Assembly (NCBI GenBank): GCA_017391185.1 | Contig: JAFOZN010000032.1 | Coordinates: forward strand, 1 to 7,455 | Source of the DNA: Alistipes sp. | GTDB taxonomy: Bacteria; Bacteroidota; Bacteroidia; Bacteroidales; Rikenellaceae | DNA: 7,455 nt | Direction: 5' to 3' | Shown here: in pieces, positions 1 to 6,457 of the stretch | How the letters are laid out: every line of letters starts with the position of its first letter | Numbering within the stretch: the first letter of the stretch is position 1 | Program-made: the position numbers and the translations under genes | Notes under the pieces: generated by a model | What the model was told of the DNA's origin: nothing | What the model saw: only the letters and a program-made list of their open reading frames with translations | The model's database searches: none

Positions 1-28
1 AGAAAGAGATTGTAACTTACAGAACGAA

Positions 29-60
29 AAATGACAACACGGCGTGCCGTGTTGTCATTT
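29..60. terminator. Bidirectional hairpin terminator
   Basis: The two 15-nt arms (29-43 and 46-60) are perfectly complementary, with only GT between them, so the real loop is about 4 nt after the last pair opens. The plus-strand transcript would end in AUUU before an A/T-rich stretch. The minus-strand transcript would end in AUUUUU, so it could work both ways. It probably closes a gene lying left of the window. Stop codons occur in the first 62 bases in all three plus frames (13-15, 32-34, 60-62), so the reading frame of any upstream gene cannot be fixed. Confidence 0.75.
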
Positions 61-231
61 AGAAAACTTTAATTATTTTTGTGTCAAATCATGTAACTCT
101 TTTTTAGGACGACACAGAATGAGGGTACGCCACAACTTACTCGTGCGCACGTATGGAGTGTAGTGTTTGCTCTGTTTTGTATTAAGAGAAATAGAATCGT
201 TAAGGCAAGTTGTTTGCAAATTGTTTGTACA
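61..231. other. Gene-free intergenic DNA
   Basis: No reading frame or RNA gene is recognisable here. Small-scale structure includes a perfect 10-bp palindrome at 142-151 (CGTGCGCACG) and two TTGTTTG copies 11 bp apart (210-216 and 221-227), with a TTTGCAAA palindrome (213-220) overlapping the first copy. The 11-bp spacing places the two copies on the same helical face, as in some protein-binding sites, but nothing adjacent says what would bind. Confidence 0.5.
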
Positions 232-274
232 TTAAAAATAAATCAGCCATCTATATCGCTATAAATGACTGATT
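232..274 (-). terminator. Rho-independent terminator of tRNA-Arg
   Basis: Read on the minus strand this is a continuous 15-bp stem (241-255 with 260-274) closed by a GCGA tetraloop of the GNRA class and followed by UAUUUUUAAU. The two apparent mismatches on the plus strand (247/268 and 251/264) become G-U wobbles only in the minus-strand RNA, which fixes the direction. It begins 7 nt after the tRNA 3' end. Confidence 0.85.
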
Positions 275-281
275 AGCAAAG

Positions 282-355
282 TGATTCCGGCGGGATTCGA
301 ACCCACGACCCACAGCTTAGAAGGCTGTTGCTCTATCCAACTGAGCTACGGAACC
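282..355 (-). tRNA. tRNA-Arg (anticodon UCU)
   Basis: The minus strand folds into a complete 74-nt cloverleaf. The acceptor stem is GGTTCCG with CGGAATC (one G-U pair), the D stem is GCTC/GAGC, the anticodon stem is ACAGC/GCTGT with loop CTTCTAA, and the T arm is GTGGG-TTCGAAT-CCCGC. The anticodon TCT reads AGA and AGG (arginine). The discriminator base is A. The genomic sequence continues with C and then T, so the 3' CCA is not encoded and must be added after transcription. It stands alone between waaA and a terminator, with its own candidate promoter upstream. Confidence 0.97.
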
Positions 356-360
356 ATCGT

Positions 361-397
361 CAAAACTCCCAATGAGGAGCAAGTCCCCAAAGTTTTG
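361..397 (-). other. Stem-loop in the tRNA-Arg 5' leader
   Basis: CAAAACT (361-367) is perfectly complementary to AGTTTTG (391-397), and a smaller CTCC/GGAG helix (366-369 with 376-379) lies within it. In the minus-strand transcript this would fold most of the predicted roughly 43-nt leader into a hairpin ending 5 nt before the mature tRNA 5' end, where RNase P cuts. Its function is unknown; it may only shield the leader. Confidence 0.45.
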
Positions 398-403
398 CGA
401 GTG

Positions 404-435
404 CAAAATTAATTCATTTATTTCTTTTCTCCAAG
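404..435 (-). promoter_or_regulatory. Candidate promoter for tRNA-Arg
   Basis: On the minus strand TAATTTTG (404-411) matches the Bacteroidetes -7 box TAnnTTTG. CTTG (432-435) lies 20 bp upstream and matches three of four bases of the -33 box TTTG. Transcription would start near G398. The position between the waaA stop and the tRNA supports an independent tRNA promoter, although some read-through from waaA is possible because I see no terminator after waaA. Confidence 0.6.
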
Positions 436-474
436 TCTTTATCGAATTTTATCATTTGCCCATAGCGGATTACC

Positions 475-1701
475 CTAACCAAAGACAATTTTCATAATCA
501 ACGATGTTGCTCCTTGATTACGTTGGGTATAGCTCTTGGCTGCTGAACCTGCTCGCTGCAAGGCCGATTTATCATCTCGCAGCGGAGCAAACCATGCCGA
601 GAGATCCTCCGCCGACTCGACTTTGGTAGCAGCGCCTAACGCAACCATATCGCGTGCCTCCTTGAATTTCTGATAATTTGGGCCAAATGCGATTGGCAAA
701 CCAAATGTTGCAGCCTCCAAAGTGTTGTGGATACCCACGCCAAATCCACCTCCAATATATGACCATGTTGCATAGCCATAGACCGAAGAGAGGATACCTA
801 TTGTATCGAGAATCAAAACCTGAATCTTCGAGAAATCACTCTCCTCATTGCAGCAAGTATATCTTACTGCCCCGCCTTTGGTCTGAGCAATGATTCTCTC
901 TATACGACTATTCTCCATCTCGTGCGGAGCAACGACAAATTTTATCTGAGGATTATCGTTTATCAGAGTCTGCAATATCTCCTCATCGGGTCCCCAAGTC
1001 GAGCCTGCCACGAAGAGTGGACTATCGCCCTTGAAACGCTCAACAATAGGCACTTTCTTGACGTTGCGAGCAATCTCTGCTACTCTATCAAAACGTGTAT
1101 CACCAGCCACAACGACATTATCGAAGCCTATCTCATGCAACAGCTCCTTAGACTCCTCATTCTGTACAAACATCTGCTCAAAGCTATCCAACGCCTGACG
1201 CCAGATAGAGCCATAACTACGGAAGAAGATAGAGTTGCGGCGGAAAATTGCCGATATAAGATATGTGCGCACACCCCTACGCTTAAGCTCACTGAGCAAA
1301 TTAAGCCAAAATTCGTATTTCACGATTATCGCAATCTCAGGATGAGCAACGTCAAGGAACTTCTTGGCATTGCCAGGCGTGTCGATAGGTAAGTAAAAGA
1401 TATAATCGGCACCAGCATAATTCTTACGGATCTCATAACCCGAAGGAGAATAAAACGTAACCAGAATCTTATATTCGGGTTGTTGCTCACGTATCTTCTC
1501 TATCACAGGACGGCCTTGCTCAAACTCTCCGAGCGATGCGGCGTGTATCCACACTACCTTATCCTCTGGCGAGATCACTTCCGCCATGCGTTTAAAAATA
1601 TCCTTACGACCTACAATCCACTGTTTTGCCTTTTTGTCCCACAACGAAACAAATGCTACTACAATGTAATAGAGCACTATGCTAATGTTGTATAAAAACA
1701 T
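475..1701 (-). CDS. waaA: 3-deoxy-D-manno-octulosonic acid (KDO) transferase
   Basis: This 408-residue protein is a GT30-family glycosyltransferase that moves KDO from CMP-KDO onto the lipid A precursor, the first step of LPS inner-core assembly at the inner membrane. Residues about 4-20 form a hydrophobic anchor. The N-terminal Rossmann half carries HAASLGE (53-59), whose E59 aligns with the family's catalytic glutamate, and KYEFW (128-132). The C-terminal donor-binding half has GSTWGPDE (233-240), APHE (258-261) and GGGFGVGIHNTLEAA (317-331), ending in the typical GPNYQKFKEA segment. Length is normal for the family (about 400-430). The ATG at 1701 lies just downstream of a promoter-like element. 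How many KDO units it adds cannot be read from the sequence. Confidence 0.95.
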   Translation of the reverse strand: MFLYNISIVLYYIVVAFVSLWDKKAKQWIVGRKDIFKRMAEVISPEDKVVWIHAASLGEFEQGRPVIEKIREQQPEYKILVTFYSPSGYEIRKNYAGADYIFYLPIDTPGNAKKFLDVAHPEIAIIVKYEFWLNLLSELKRRGVRTYLISAIFRRNSIFFRSYGSIWRQALDSFEQMFVQNEESKELLHEIGFDNVVVAGDTRFDRVAEIARNVKKVPIVERFKGDSPLFVAGSTWGPDEEILQTLINDNPQIKFVVAPHEMENSRIERIIAQTKGGAVRYTCCNEESDFSKIQVLILDTIGILSSVYGYATWSYIGGGFGVGIHNTLEAATFGLPIAFGPNYQKFKEARDMVALGAATKVESAEDLSAWFAPLRDDKSALQRAGSAAKSYTQRNQGATSLIMKIVFG

Positions 1702-1726
1702 ACTTTAGAGATTTGTTTTAAAGTTG

Positions 1727-1757
1727 CAAATGTACTTTATTTTATCTATAAATCCAA
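1727..1757 (-). promoter_or_regulatory. Candidate promoter for waaA
   Basis: On the minus strand TACATTTG (1727-1734) is a full TAnnTTTG match. TTGG (1754-1757) lies 19 bp upstream and serves as the -33 element. The -33 box directly abuts the yraN stop codon, so waaA can be transcribed separately from pepE-yraN. The leader would be only about 20 nt and A/T-rich, with no clear Shine-Dalgarno site. Confidence 0.65.
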
Positions 1758-1758
1758 C

Positions 1759-2124
1759 TCACCACCCAAATTCCACCGCCTCGGCGATGAATCTTATGTG
1801 ATGACTCCCATCTGGAAACATATCTACAGCCACCAAATCAATCGACACTTCATCCATAACTCGACTCTGTCCCACATAGGCACGCGCAGCTCGGCGCATG
1901 GCAGAGGCTTTGGCTGGAGTTATACTCGCTTCGGGCGAGATGAGAGATCCAGCCTTGCGAGTTTTGACCTCTACCAGATGTATCATACCCATCTTGCGGG
2001 CAATGATATCTATCTCATACCTACCAGCACGCCAATTACGAGCCACGATAAGGAAGCCTTGATCTCTTAAATATCTGACGGCTAACTCCTCACCTCGCTG
2101 ACCTATTGCGGCTTTTGTCTCCAT
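1759..2124 (-). CDS. yraN: YraN/UPF0102 family nuclease-like protein
   Basis: This 121-residue protein belongs to UPF0102, a restriction-endonuclease-like fold resembling archaeal Holliday-junction resolvases. The true function is not established. Family hallmarks are visible in order: GQRGEELAVRYL (8-19), EIDIIA (37-42) and LVEVKTRK (50-57). Together they supply the putative metal-binding set E12, D39, E52 and K54. The residue before EIDIIA is tyrosine (36), where most members have glycine. The gene starts 19 bp after the pepE stop on the same strand, so the two are probably co-transcribed. Its stop touches the -33 box of the waaA promoter. Length is typical (about 115-130). Confidence 0.9.
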   Translation of the reverse strand: METKAAIGQRGEELAVRYLRDQGFLIVARNWRAGRYEIDIIARKMGMIHLVEVKTRKAGSLISPEASITPAKASAMRRAARAYVGQSRVMDEVSIDLVAVDMFPDGSHHIRFIAEAVEFGW

Positions 2125-2143
2125 TATTACGTAGAGCTACAGA

Positions 2144-2845
2144 TTATAGGAGGAAACTTAAATCGTCACCAGAGTTTACCTCAAAAGTCTCAACACCATA
2201 TTTAAAGATACGCATAGGGCGTGAACCGATAAGCTCCAACTTACCATCTACATACTTCAACATACAACCCTCTCTGAGTCCCACTACCCAACGGCGAGGA
2301 TTAGCCTTGATATACTCCAAAATACGCTGCTCGCGAGTCTCGCCAGCATGACCTTCGGGATTAGCATCCAAATAATGAGGGTTAATCTGAAACTTCACAG
2401 CACCTATTGCCTTGAAAGACTCAGGCTGCACGATTGGCATATCGTTTGTAGTGCAGATGGTAGGACAAGTGACATTACTACCTGCAGACCAACCTACATA
2501 AGGTGTACCCTTGGCAATCTTACTGCGTATGGCTTGGATAAGTCCCTGCTCCTGCATCTTCTTAGTGAGGGCAAAAGTATTACCGCCACCTACACAGATA
2601 GCCTCAGCCTCGCGAATCATCTTACGAGGATCCTTGGCGCGATGCACAGAGCGCACCTTAATGCCGATCTCATCAAAACGAGCCTGCACTTTTGCCTCAT
2701 ATTCGGCATACGAAAAAGTAACAGCCGCGTATGGGACAAACGCTATCTCTTTGACTCCCTCAAGGAAAGATGCGATCTGTCCAATAGGATATTGCAAGTA
2801 TGCTTCACCTGCATTTGTTGAATTTGATATAAGCAAGAGCTTCAT
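2144..2845 (-). CDS. pepE: Dipeptidase E (aspartyl dipeptidase, peptidase S51)
   Basis: This 233-residue cytoplasmic serine peptidase is expected to split dipeptides with an N-terminal aspartate. The nucleophile elbow is GWSAGSN with Ser120. His157 lies in NPHYLD, and both acidic residues discussed for the family are present, Asp135 (NDMP) and Glu192 (LREG). This numbering matches that of Salmonella PepE as I remember it. CVGGGNT (84-90) is the conserved glycine-rich turn. There is no signal peptide. Length agrees with the family (about 230). It is the first gene of a likely pepE-yraN unit and diverges from acpP across 166 bp. Confidence 0.95.
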   Translation of the reverse strand: MKLLLISNSTNAGEAYLQYPIGQIASFLEGVKEIAFVPYAAVTFSYAEYEAKVQARFDEIGIKVRSVHRAKDPRKMIREAEAICVGGGNTFALTKKMQEQGLIQAIRSKIAKGTPYVGWSAGSNVTCPTICTTNDMPIVQPESFKAIGAVKFQINPHYLDANPEGHAGETREQRILEYIKANPRRWVVGLREGCMLKYVDGKLELIGSRPMRIFKYGVETFEVNSGDDLSFLL

Positions 2846-2916
2846 AACAATCTACTTTTTAAGGGTTTAATAATATAAAATAAGTTGGTTGATGTAAAAA
2901 ATATTCATTCCGATGC

Positions 2917-2924
2917 CAAAATTA
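2917..2924 (-). promoter_or_regulatory. Candidate -7 box for pepE
   Basis: The minus strand reads TAATTTTG here, a full TAnnTTTG match about 72 bp upstream of the pepE ATG. No convincing TTTG lies 19-20 bp further upstream, so the call rests on the -7 box and location only. It lies where the -33 region of the opposing acpP promoter should be. Confidence 0.4.
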
Positions 2925-2937
2925 ATAAAAAAAGTGT

Positions 2938-2945
2938 TACTTTTG
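2938..2945 (+). promoter_or_regulatory. Candidate -7 box for acpP-fabF
   Basis: TACTTTTG matches TAnnTTTG and would start transcription near 2952, giving a leader of about 60 nt that is rich in A and T. The -33 element is weak or absent at the expected spacing (around 2915-2918). The bases before the acpP ATG are almost all A and T, with no Shine-Dalgarno site, as is usual for highly expressed Bacteroidetes genes. Confidence 0.5.
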
Positions 2946-3011
2946 CGCAGAATGTATTGAAAGATTCAAATCAATTCAATATTTATTTTGTTAAACTAAA
3001 AATTTAAAATT

Positions 3012-3248
3012 ATGTCAGAGATTCAGTCAAAGGTTGTTGAGATCATCGTTGACAAGTTGGGCGTTAAGGAGTCTGAGGTAGTACCTGAGGCAAGTTTCAC
3101 AGCACACCTCGGTGCAGATTCACTCGATTCAGTAGAGTTGATCATGGAGTTCGAGAAGGCTTTCGATATCCAGATTCCAGACGAGGATGCTGAGAAGATC
3201 ACTACTGTAGGCGCAGCTATTGAGTACGTTGAGGCTCACACAAAATAA
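3012..3248 (+). CDS. acpP: Acyl carrier protein
   Basis: This 78-residue acidic four-helix protein carries growing acyl chains on a 4'-phosphopantetheine arm during type II fatty acid synthesis. The attachment motif [12 protein letters not shown] (34-45) contains the modified Ser37. [13 protein letters not shown] (50-62) is the conserved helix II-III segment. Length and composition are exactly those of bacterial ACP. fabF follows after 37 bp on the same strand, so the carrier and its elongating enzyme are probably made from one transcript. Acyl-ACP also feeds lipid A, linking this gene to waaA nearby. Confidence 0.98.
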   Translation: MSEIQSKVVEIIVDKLGVKESEVVPEASFTAHLGADSLDSVELIMEFEKAFDIQIPDEDAEKITTVGAAIEYVEAHTK

Positions 3249-3285
3249 TTAAAAACCTTTTTTCGCATAAGAGCAACGAGAGATC

Positions 3286-4536
3286 ATGACAGGCAGAAGA
3301 GTTGTCGTAACGGGTATTGGTACAATCAACCCTCTTGGTCACTCCATTGAGGAGTATTTCAAGAATCTTGAGGCAGGAGTTAGTGCCGCAGCTGAGATTA
3401 CTAAATTCAATGCCGAGAAATTTCGTTCTCGTATAGCATGCGAAGTAAAAGATTACGACTGGACCAAATACTTTGACCGTAAGGAGGTGCGTAAATACGA
3501 TCTCTTTGCGCAGTATGCAATGATTTCGGCCAATGAGGCTTTGACCGATGCTGGGATTGTTGACAACGACACCATTGATCTTGAAAGAGTAGGTGTTGTT
3601 TGGGGTTCAGGTACAGGTGGAACTACAACGTTCTACGAAGAGAGTAAGGGCTATATCGAGGGGAATTACACCCCTCGATTTAGTCCATTTTTTGTTCCAC
3701 GAATGGTCATTGACTTGGCTGCGGGCTTTATCTCGCTCAAGTATGGCTTTATGGGACCAAACTACTCAACTGTCTCGGCTTGTGCTTCATCGAATCATGC
3801 TATGATCGATGCGCTCAATCTGATCCGTTGGGGTAAAGCGGATATCATTGTTACGGGTGGCTCGGAGGCTTCGATTAACGATCCTGGAGTAGGTAGCTTC
3901 TGCGGTATGCAGGCTCTTTCGACTCGCAATGATGATCCTCAGCACGCATCACGTCCATTTGATGCCTCTCGCGATGGTTTTGTTATCGGTGAGGGTGGCG
4001 GTGCGCTCATCTTCGAGGAGTATGAGCACGCTATAAAGCGTGGTGCTAAAATTTATTGTGAAGTAGCTGGTGGCGGTATGTCAGCCGATGCATATCACAT
4101 GACAGCTCCCCATCCTGAAGGCAAGGGGGCTATGATGTCTATGCGTGAGGCTCTCAAAGATGCAGAGATGCAGATTGAGGATATCGACTATATCAATGCT
4201 CATGGTACTTCTACACCACTCGGCGATATTGCTGAGATCAAGGCTATCAAGAGCCTTTTCGGTGATCACGCCTACAAACTCAATATCTCATCTACCAAAT
4301 CTATGGCAGGACACCTCTTGGGCGGAACTGCGGCTATCGAGGCTTTGGCTTGCGTGATGGCAGTGACAAGGGATATAGTACCTCCTACGATTAATGTAGA
4401 GACTCTTGATCCTGAGATTGATCCTCAGCTGAACCTTACATTGGGTAAGGCTCAGAAGCGTGAGGTGCGTAGCGCGTTGAGTAATACATTCGGCTTTGGC
4501 GGTCACAACTCATCTATCATCTTCCGTAAAATATAA
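3286..4536 (+). CDS. fabF: Beta-ketoacyl-ACP synthase II
   Basis: This 416-residue thiolase-fold condensing enzyme extends acyl-ACP by two carbons using malonyl-ACP. The Cys-His-His catalytic set is complete: Cys166 in SACASSNHA, His306 in NAHGTSTPLGD and His343 in KSMAGHLLGG, where Lys338 is also conserved. The N-terminal VVVTGIGTINPLG and the C-terminal SNTFGFGGHNSS glycine loop (399-410, with the gatekeeper phenylalanine region) are canonical. It ends normally and lacks the extra domains of polyketide synthases. The context (acpP before, rnc after) supports FabF of primary metabolism rather than a secondary-metabolite KS. Confidence 0.97.
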   Translation: MTGRRVVVTGIGTINPLGHSIEEYFKNLEAGVSAAAEITKFNAEKFRSRIACEVKDYDWTKYFDRKEVRKYDLFAQYAMISANEALTDAGIVDNDTIDLERVGVVWGSGTGGTTTFYEESKGYIEGNYTPRFSPFFVPRMVIDLAAGFISLKYGFMGPNYSTVSACASSNHAMIDALNLIRWGKADIIVTGGSEASINDPGVGSFCGMQALSTRNDDPQHASRPFDASRDGFVIGEGGGALIFEEYEHAIKRGAKIYCEVAGGGMSADAYHMTAPHPEGKGAMMSMREALKDAEMQIEDIDYINAHGTSTPLGDIAEIKAIKSLFGDHAYKLNISSTKSMAGHLLGGTAAIEALACVMAVTRDIVPPTINVETLDPEIDPQLNLTLGKAQKREVRSALSNTFGFGGHNSSIIFRKI

Positions 4537-4577
4537 TTTTACTGAAGGTGGGGAGGGGTAAAGGAGATTTGTACCAA

Positions 4578-4606
4578 CACCTCGCGTAATTCGTAGGAGC
4601 GAGGTG
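4578..4606 (+). other. Stem-loop after fabF
   Basis: CACCTCGC (4578-4585) and GCGAGGTG (4599-4606) form a perfect 8-bp stem with a 13-nt loop. It is not followed by a U run, so it is not a classical terminator. It could protect the 3' end of the acpP-fabF mRNA, pause polymerase or act as a processing site. Just before it (4547-4564) lies a G-rich tract with four G runs (GG, GGGG, GGGG, GG). Confidence 0.5.
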
Positions 4607-4635
4607 AGCAAAAGTTGAAATGAGAAGTTGTATCA

Positions 4636-4671
4636 GGCTGTCGGACAAGTGTTGACAGCCATTATTTATTT
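4636..4671 (+). terminator. Probable terminator of acpP-fabF
   Basis: GGCTGTC (4636-4642) pairs with GACAGCC (4654-4660) around an 11-nt loop and is followed by ATTATTTATTT. The U tract is interrupted by A, so termination may be partial. A weaker 6-bp hairpin with one G-U pair follows at 4673-4694. I see no good TAnnTTTG box before rnc, so rnc may depend on read-through or on a promoter I cannot recognise. Confidence 0.5.
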
Positions 4672-4742
4672 AGTGGCGGTATATGCTTCGCTACAAAAAG
4701 TGCGTGGGGAAGGATATATTGTTACGCTCATTGAGATAATAT

Positions 4743-5540
4743 ATGTTTGATTTTTTATTGCGTCCTCTGCGCCGAAACTTTGGCGAGGATAAGCGTTTTT
4801 ACAGAGCTATAGATGACATGTTCGGGTTTATACCCCACAACATCGAGCTATATAAATTGGCCCTGATCCACAAGTCGGCATCTGTCGTGCTGGAGGATGG
4901 TCGCCAGATCAACAACGAGCGTCTCGAATTTTTAGGTGATGCAGTGATTGAGAGCGTCACATCGGATTATCTCTTTATAGAGTTTCCCGACAAGAACGAG
5001 GGTTTTCTCACTCAGTTGCGCTCACGCATGGTTTCGCGCCAATCGCTAAATGCCGTAGCCAAGCGTCTGGGGTTGGATGATCTTGTGATCACCAATTCAT
5101 CGAATAACATCACACAGAAGCATATCTATGGTGATGCTTTCGAGGCTATGATGGGCGCTATATATCTCGATCAGGGATATGATTTTGTCAATCGCCTGCT
5201 CATCAATAAGATATTTGTCCACTACCTAAAACTCGATTCTCTGTTGGAGTCTGAGACCGATTATAAGAGCCGCTTGATAGAGTGGTGCCAGAAGAATCAC
5301 CACAAGATCGTCTTCTCTACGGTCAACGACAAAACCTACTCTTCGGCTCATCCATTCTTCTACTCCAAGGTGTTGATTGACGATATCGAGATGGGATATG
5401 GCGCTGGCGAGTCGAAAAAGGAGGCCGAGCAGAGAGCTTCATTCTCTGTATCGCAGGGTTTTAGCGATAGCGACTGCACCAAACTGATGGATAAGCTCGA
5501 CTCGCTCGATACCACTACTCCACAAAAGAAAAAGGCGTAA
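4743..5540 (+). CDS. rnc: Ribonuclease III
   Basis: This 265-residue double-strand-specific endoribonuclease matures rRNA precursors and cuts structured mRNAs. The RNase III signature NNERLEFLGDAVIE (57-70) supplies metal-binding Glu59, Glu62 and Asp66. The second acidic pair is Asp131 and Glu134 in YGDAFEAMMGAI. A double-stranded-RNA-binding domain covers about 173-240, ending with GESKKEAEQRAS (222-233). The protein is somewhat longer than E. coli Rnc (226) because of N-terminal and lysine-rich C-terminal extensions, as is common in Bacteroidetes. It lies 206 bp after fabF, a conserved neighbourhood, and 40 bp before radC. Confidence 0.97.
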   Translation: MFDFLLRPLRRNFGEDKRFYRAIDDMFGFIPHNIELYKLALIHKSASVVLEDGRQINNERLEFLGDAVIESVTSDYLFIEFPDKNEGFLTQLRSRMVSRQSLNAVAKRLGLDDLVITNSSNNITQKHIYGDAFEAMMGAIYLDQGYDFVNRLLINKIFVHYLKLDSLLESETDYKSRLIEWCQKNHHKIVFSTVNDKTYSSAHPFFYSKVLIDDIEMGYGAGESKKEAEQRASFSVSQGFSDSDCTKLMDKLDSLDTTTPQKKKA

Positions 5541-5580
5541 GTGCTCCAATATAAGGGAGTGCAAATAAAACCTATTAAAT

Positions 5581-6231
5581 ATGAAGAACCTGCATGATAA
5601 ACTCAAATCGCGCGGAGTAGCCTCTCTAAAAGATGAGGAGCTTCTGGCTTTACTCTTGGAACTCAGCGTGGATAGCCACGACCATAAAGCATTGGCCAAT
5701 AAGTTGATTTCATCATGCGGTTCGCTCAGCCAACTTGCGCAGACCGAATTGCCTAAACTGCGTATGTTGGAGGGCATTGGTCTGAAAGGTGCCGAGAGCT
5801 TGTTGTTAGCCTCTGAACTTGGCCGTAGGGTTGCATCTGAGTCGGGCGTTGGGGTGGATTCCATCAATACCGACAGCGATGTAGAGCGTCTTATGCGCCC
5901 TCTAATGGGCTCTATGCAACACGAGGAGTGTTGGGCGATATATCTGACGTCATCTAATCGCATCATCGAGCATCAACGCATCAGCCAAGGCGGAGTGCAG
6001 GCTACGGTAGTTGATCACAGGCTCATTATCAAGCGAGCCTTGGAACTTTTGGCCACGCAGATTATCTTGGTACACAACCACCCATCGGGCTTGGCAGAGC
6101 CAAGCTCAGCGGATAAAACCCTCACACAAAAGGTGCAAGACGCGGCCCAACTCTTCGATATCCGCCTCTTGGATCACATCATCATTTCGCGCGAGAGTTC
6201 ATACTCATTCCGCCGCCACAACCTGCTTTAA
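5581..6231 (+). CDS. radC: RadC family JAMM-domain protein
   Basis: This 216-residue protein has the usual RadC layout. The N-terminal part contains the DEELLALLLE segment (18-27) and a helix-hairpin-helix-like stretch (about 57-80, GIGLKGAESLL). The C-terminal MPN/JAB domain carries the zinc motif HNHPSG (165-170) with Asp178 downstream and Glu115/Glu116 upstream. The name comes from an old E. coli repair assignment that did not hold up; the biochemical role is unsettled. The protein starts directly at the KLKSRGVASL segment, lacking the short DxxPR leader of many members. It probably shares a transcript with rnc. A weak hairpin with two G-U pairs (5541-5562) lies in the 40-bp gap. Confidence 0.93.
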   Translation: MKNLHDKLKSRGVASLKDEELLALLLELSVDSHDHKALANKLISSCGSLSQLAQTELPKLRMLEGIGLKGAESLLLASELGRRVASESGVGVDSINTDSDVERLMRPLMGSMQHEECWAIYLTSSNRIIEHQRISQGGVQATVVDHRLIIKRALELLATQIILVHNHPSGLAEPSSADKTLTQKVQDAAQLFDIRLLDHIIISRESSYSFRRHNLL

Positions 6232-6380
6232 GAGGTATGATTAGGGGAAGTGGCGAGTAACTGAGAATATATGAATTAATAATTACACACTATCTACCTT
6301 CTAATTTTCATTTGCAACATAACTCGCAAAGACTCTTGGGCAAAGATGAATAAGTAAAAGGTATTTATTATAGATACAAC
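6232..6380. other. Gene-free DNA between radC and the convergent terminator
   Basis: This A/T-rich stretch has no supported reading frame, RNA or promoter-like element. It is probably the 3' untranslated end of the rnc-radC transcript. Confidence 0.5.
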
Positions 6381-6415
6381 TAACCCCCGACAAGTGAGAT
6401 ACCTGTCGGGGGTTA
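6381..6415. terminator. Bidirectional terminator between convergent genes
   Basis: TAACCCCCGACA (6381-6392) and TGTCGGGGGTTA (6404-6415) form a perfect 12-bp, GC-rich stem with an 11-nt loop. It lies between the ends of radC (plus strand) and the secreted-protein gene (minus strand), the expected place for a shared terminator. Neither side has a strong U run directly after the stem, so it may act as a transcript-end stabiliser as much as a terminator. Confidence 0.7.
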
Positions 6416-6457
6416 ATCGTTAAATGTTAAGAATAGAATGTATCGAATACCGCTTAT

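Noticed and set aside
1..62. 3' end of a plus-strand gene entering from the left
   Set aside because: All three frames are open from base 1 to a stop at 13-15, 32-34 or 60-62. The following terminator makes a gene end likely, but the sequence cannot say which frame, so no coding feature is claimed.
922..1392. 156-residue open frame on the plus strand
   Set aside because: It lies wholly inside waaA in antisense, has no recognisable domain and no start context, while waaA shows full family motifs.
2147..2156. Perfect Shine-Dalgarno-like AGGAGGAAA on the plus strand
   Set aside because: It lies in the antisense of the pepE C-terminus, no plus-strand gene starts after it, and genes here do not use strong Shine-Dalgarno sites.
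2348..2821. 157-residue open frame on the plus strand
   Set aside because: It is antisense to pepE, whose complete catalytic residues leave no doubt about the coding strand.
4547..4564. G-quadruplex in the fabF 3' region
   Set aside because: The four G runs allow only a two-layer quadruplex because two of the runs are GG, which is weak; noted only as part of the gap.
5439..5966. 175-residue open frame on the minus strand
   Set aside because: It runs antisense across the rnc end and the radC start; both of those are well-supported genes, and the product is low-complexity Ser/Arg/Leu-rich.
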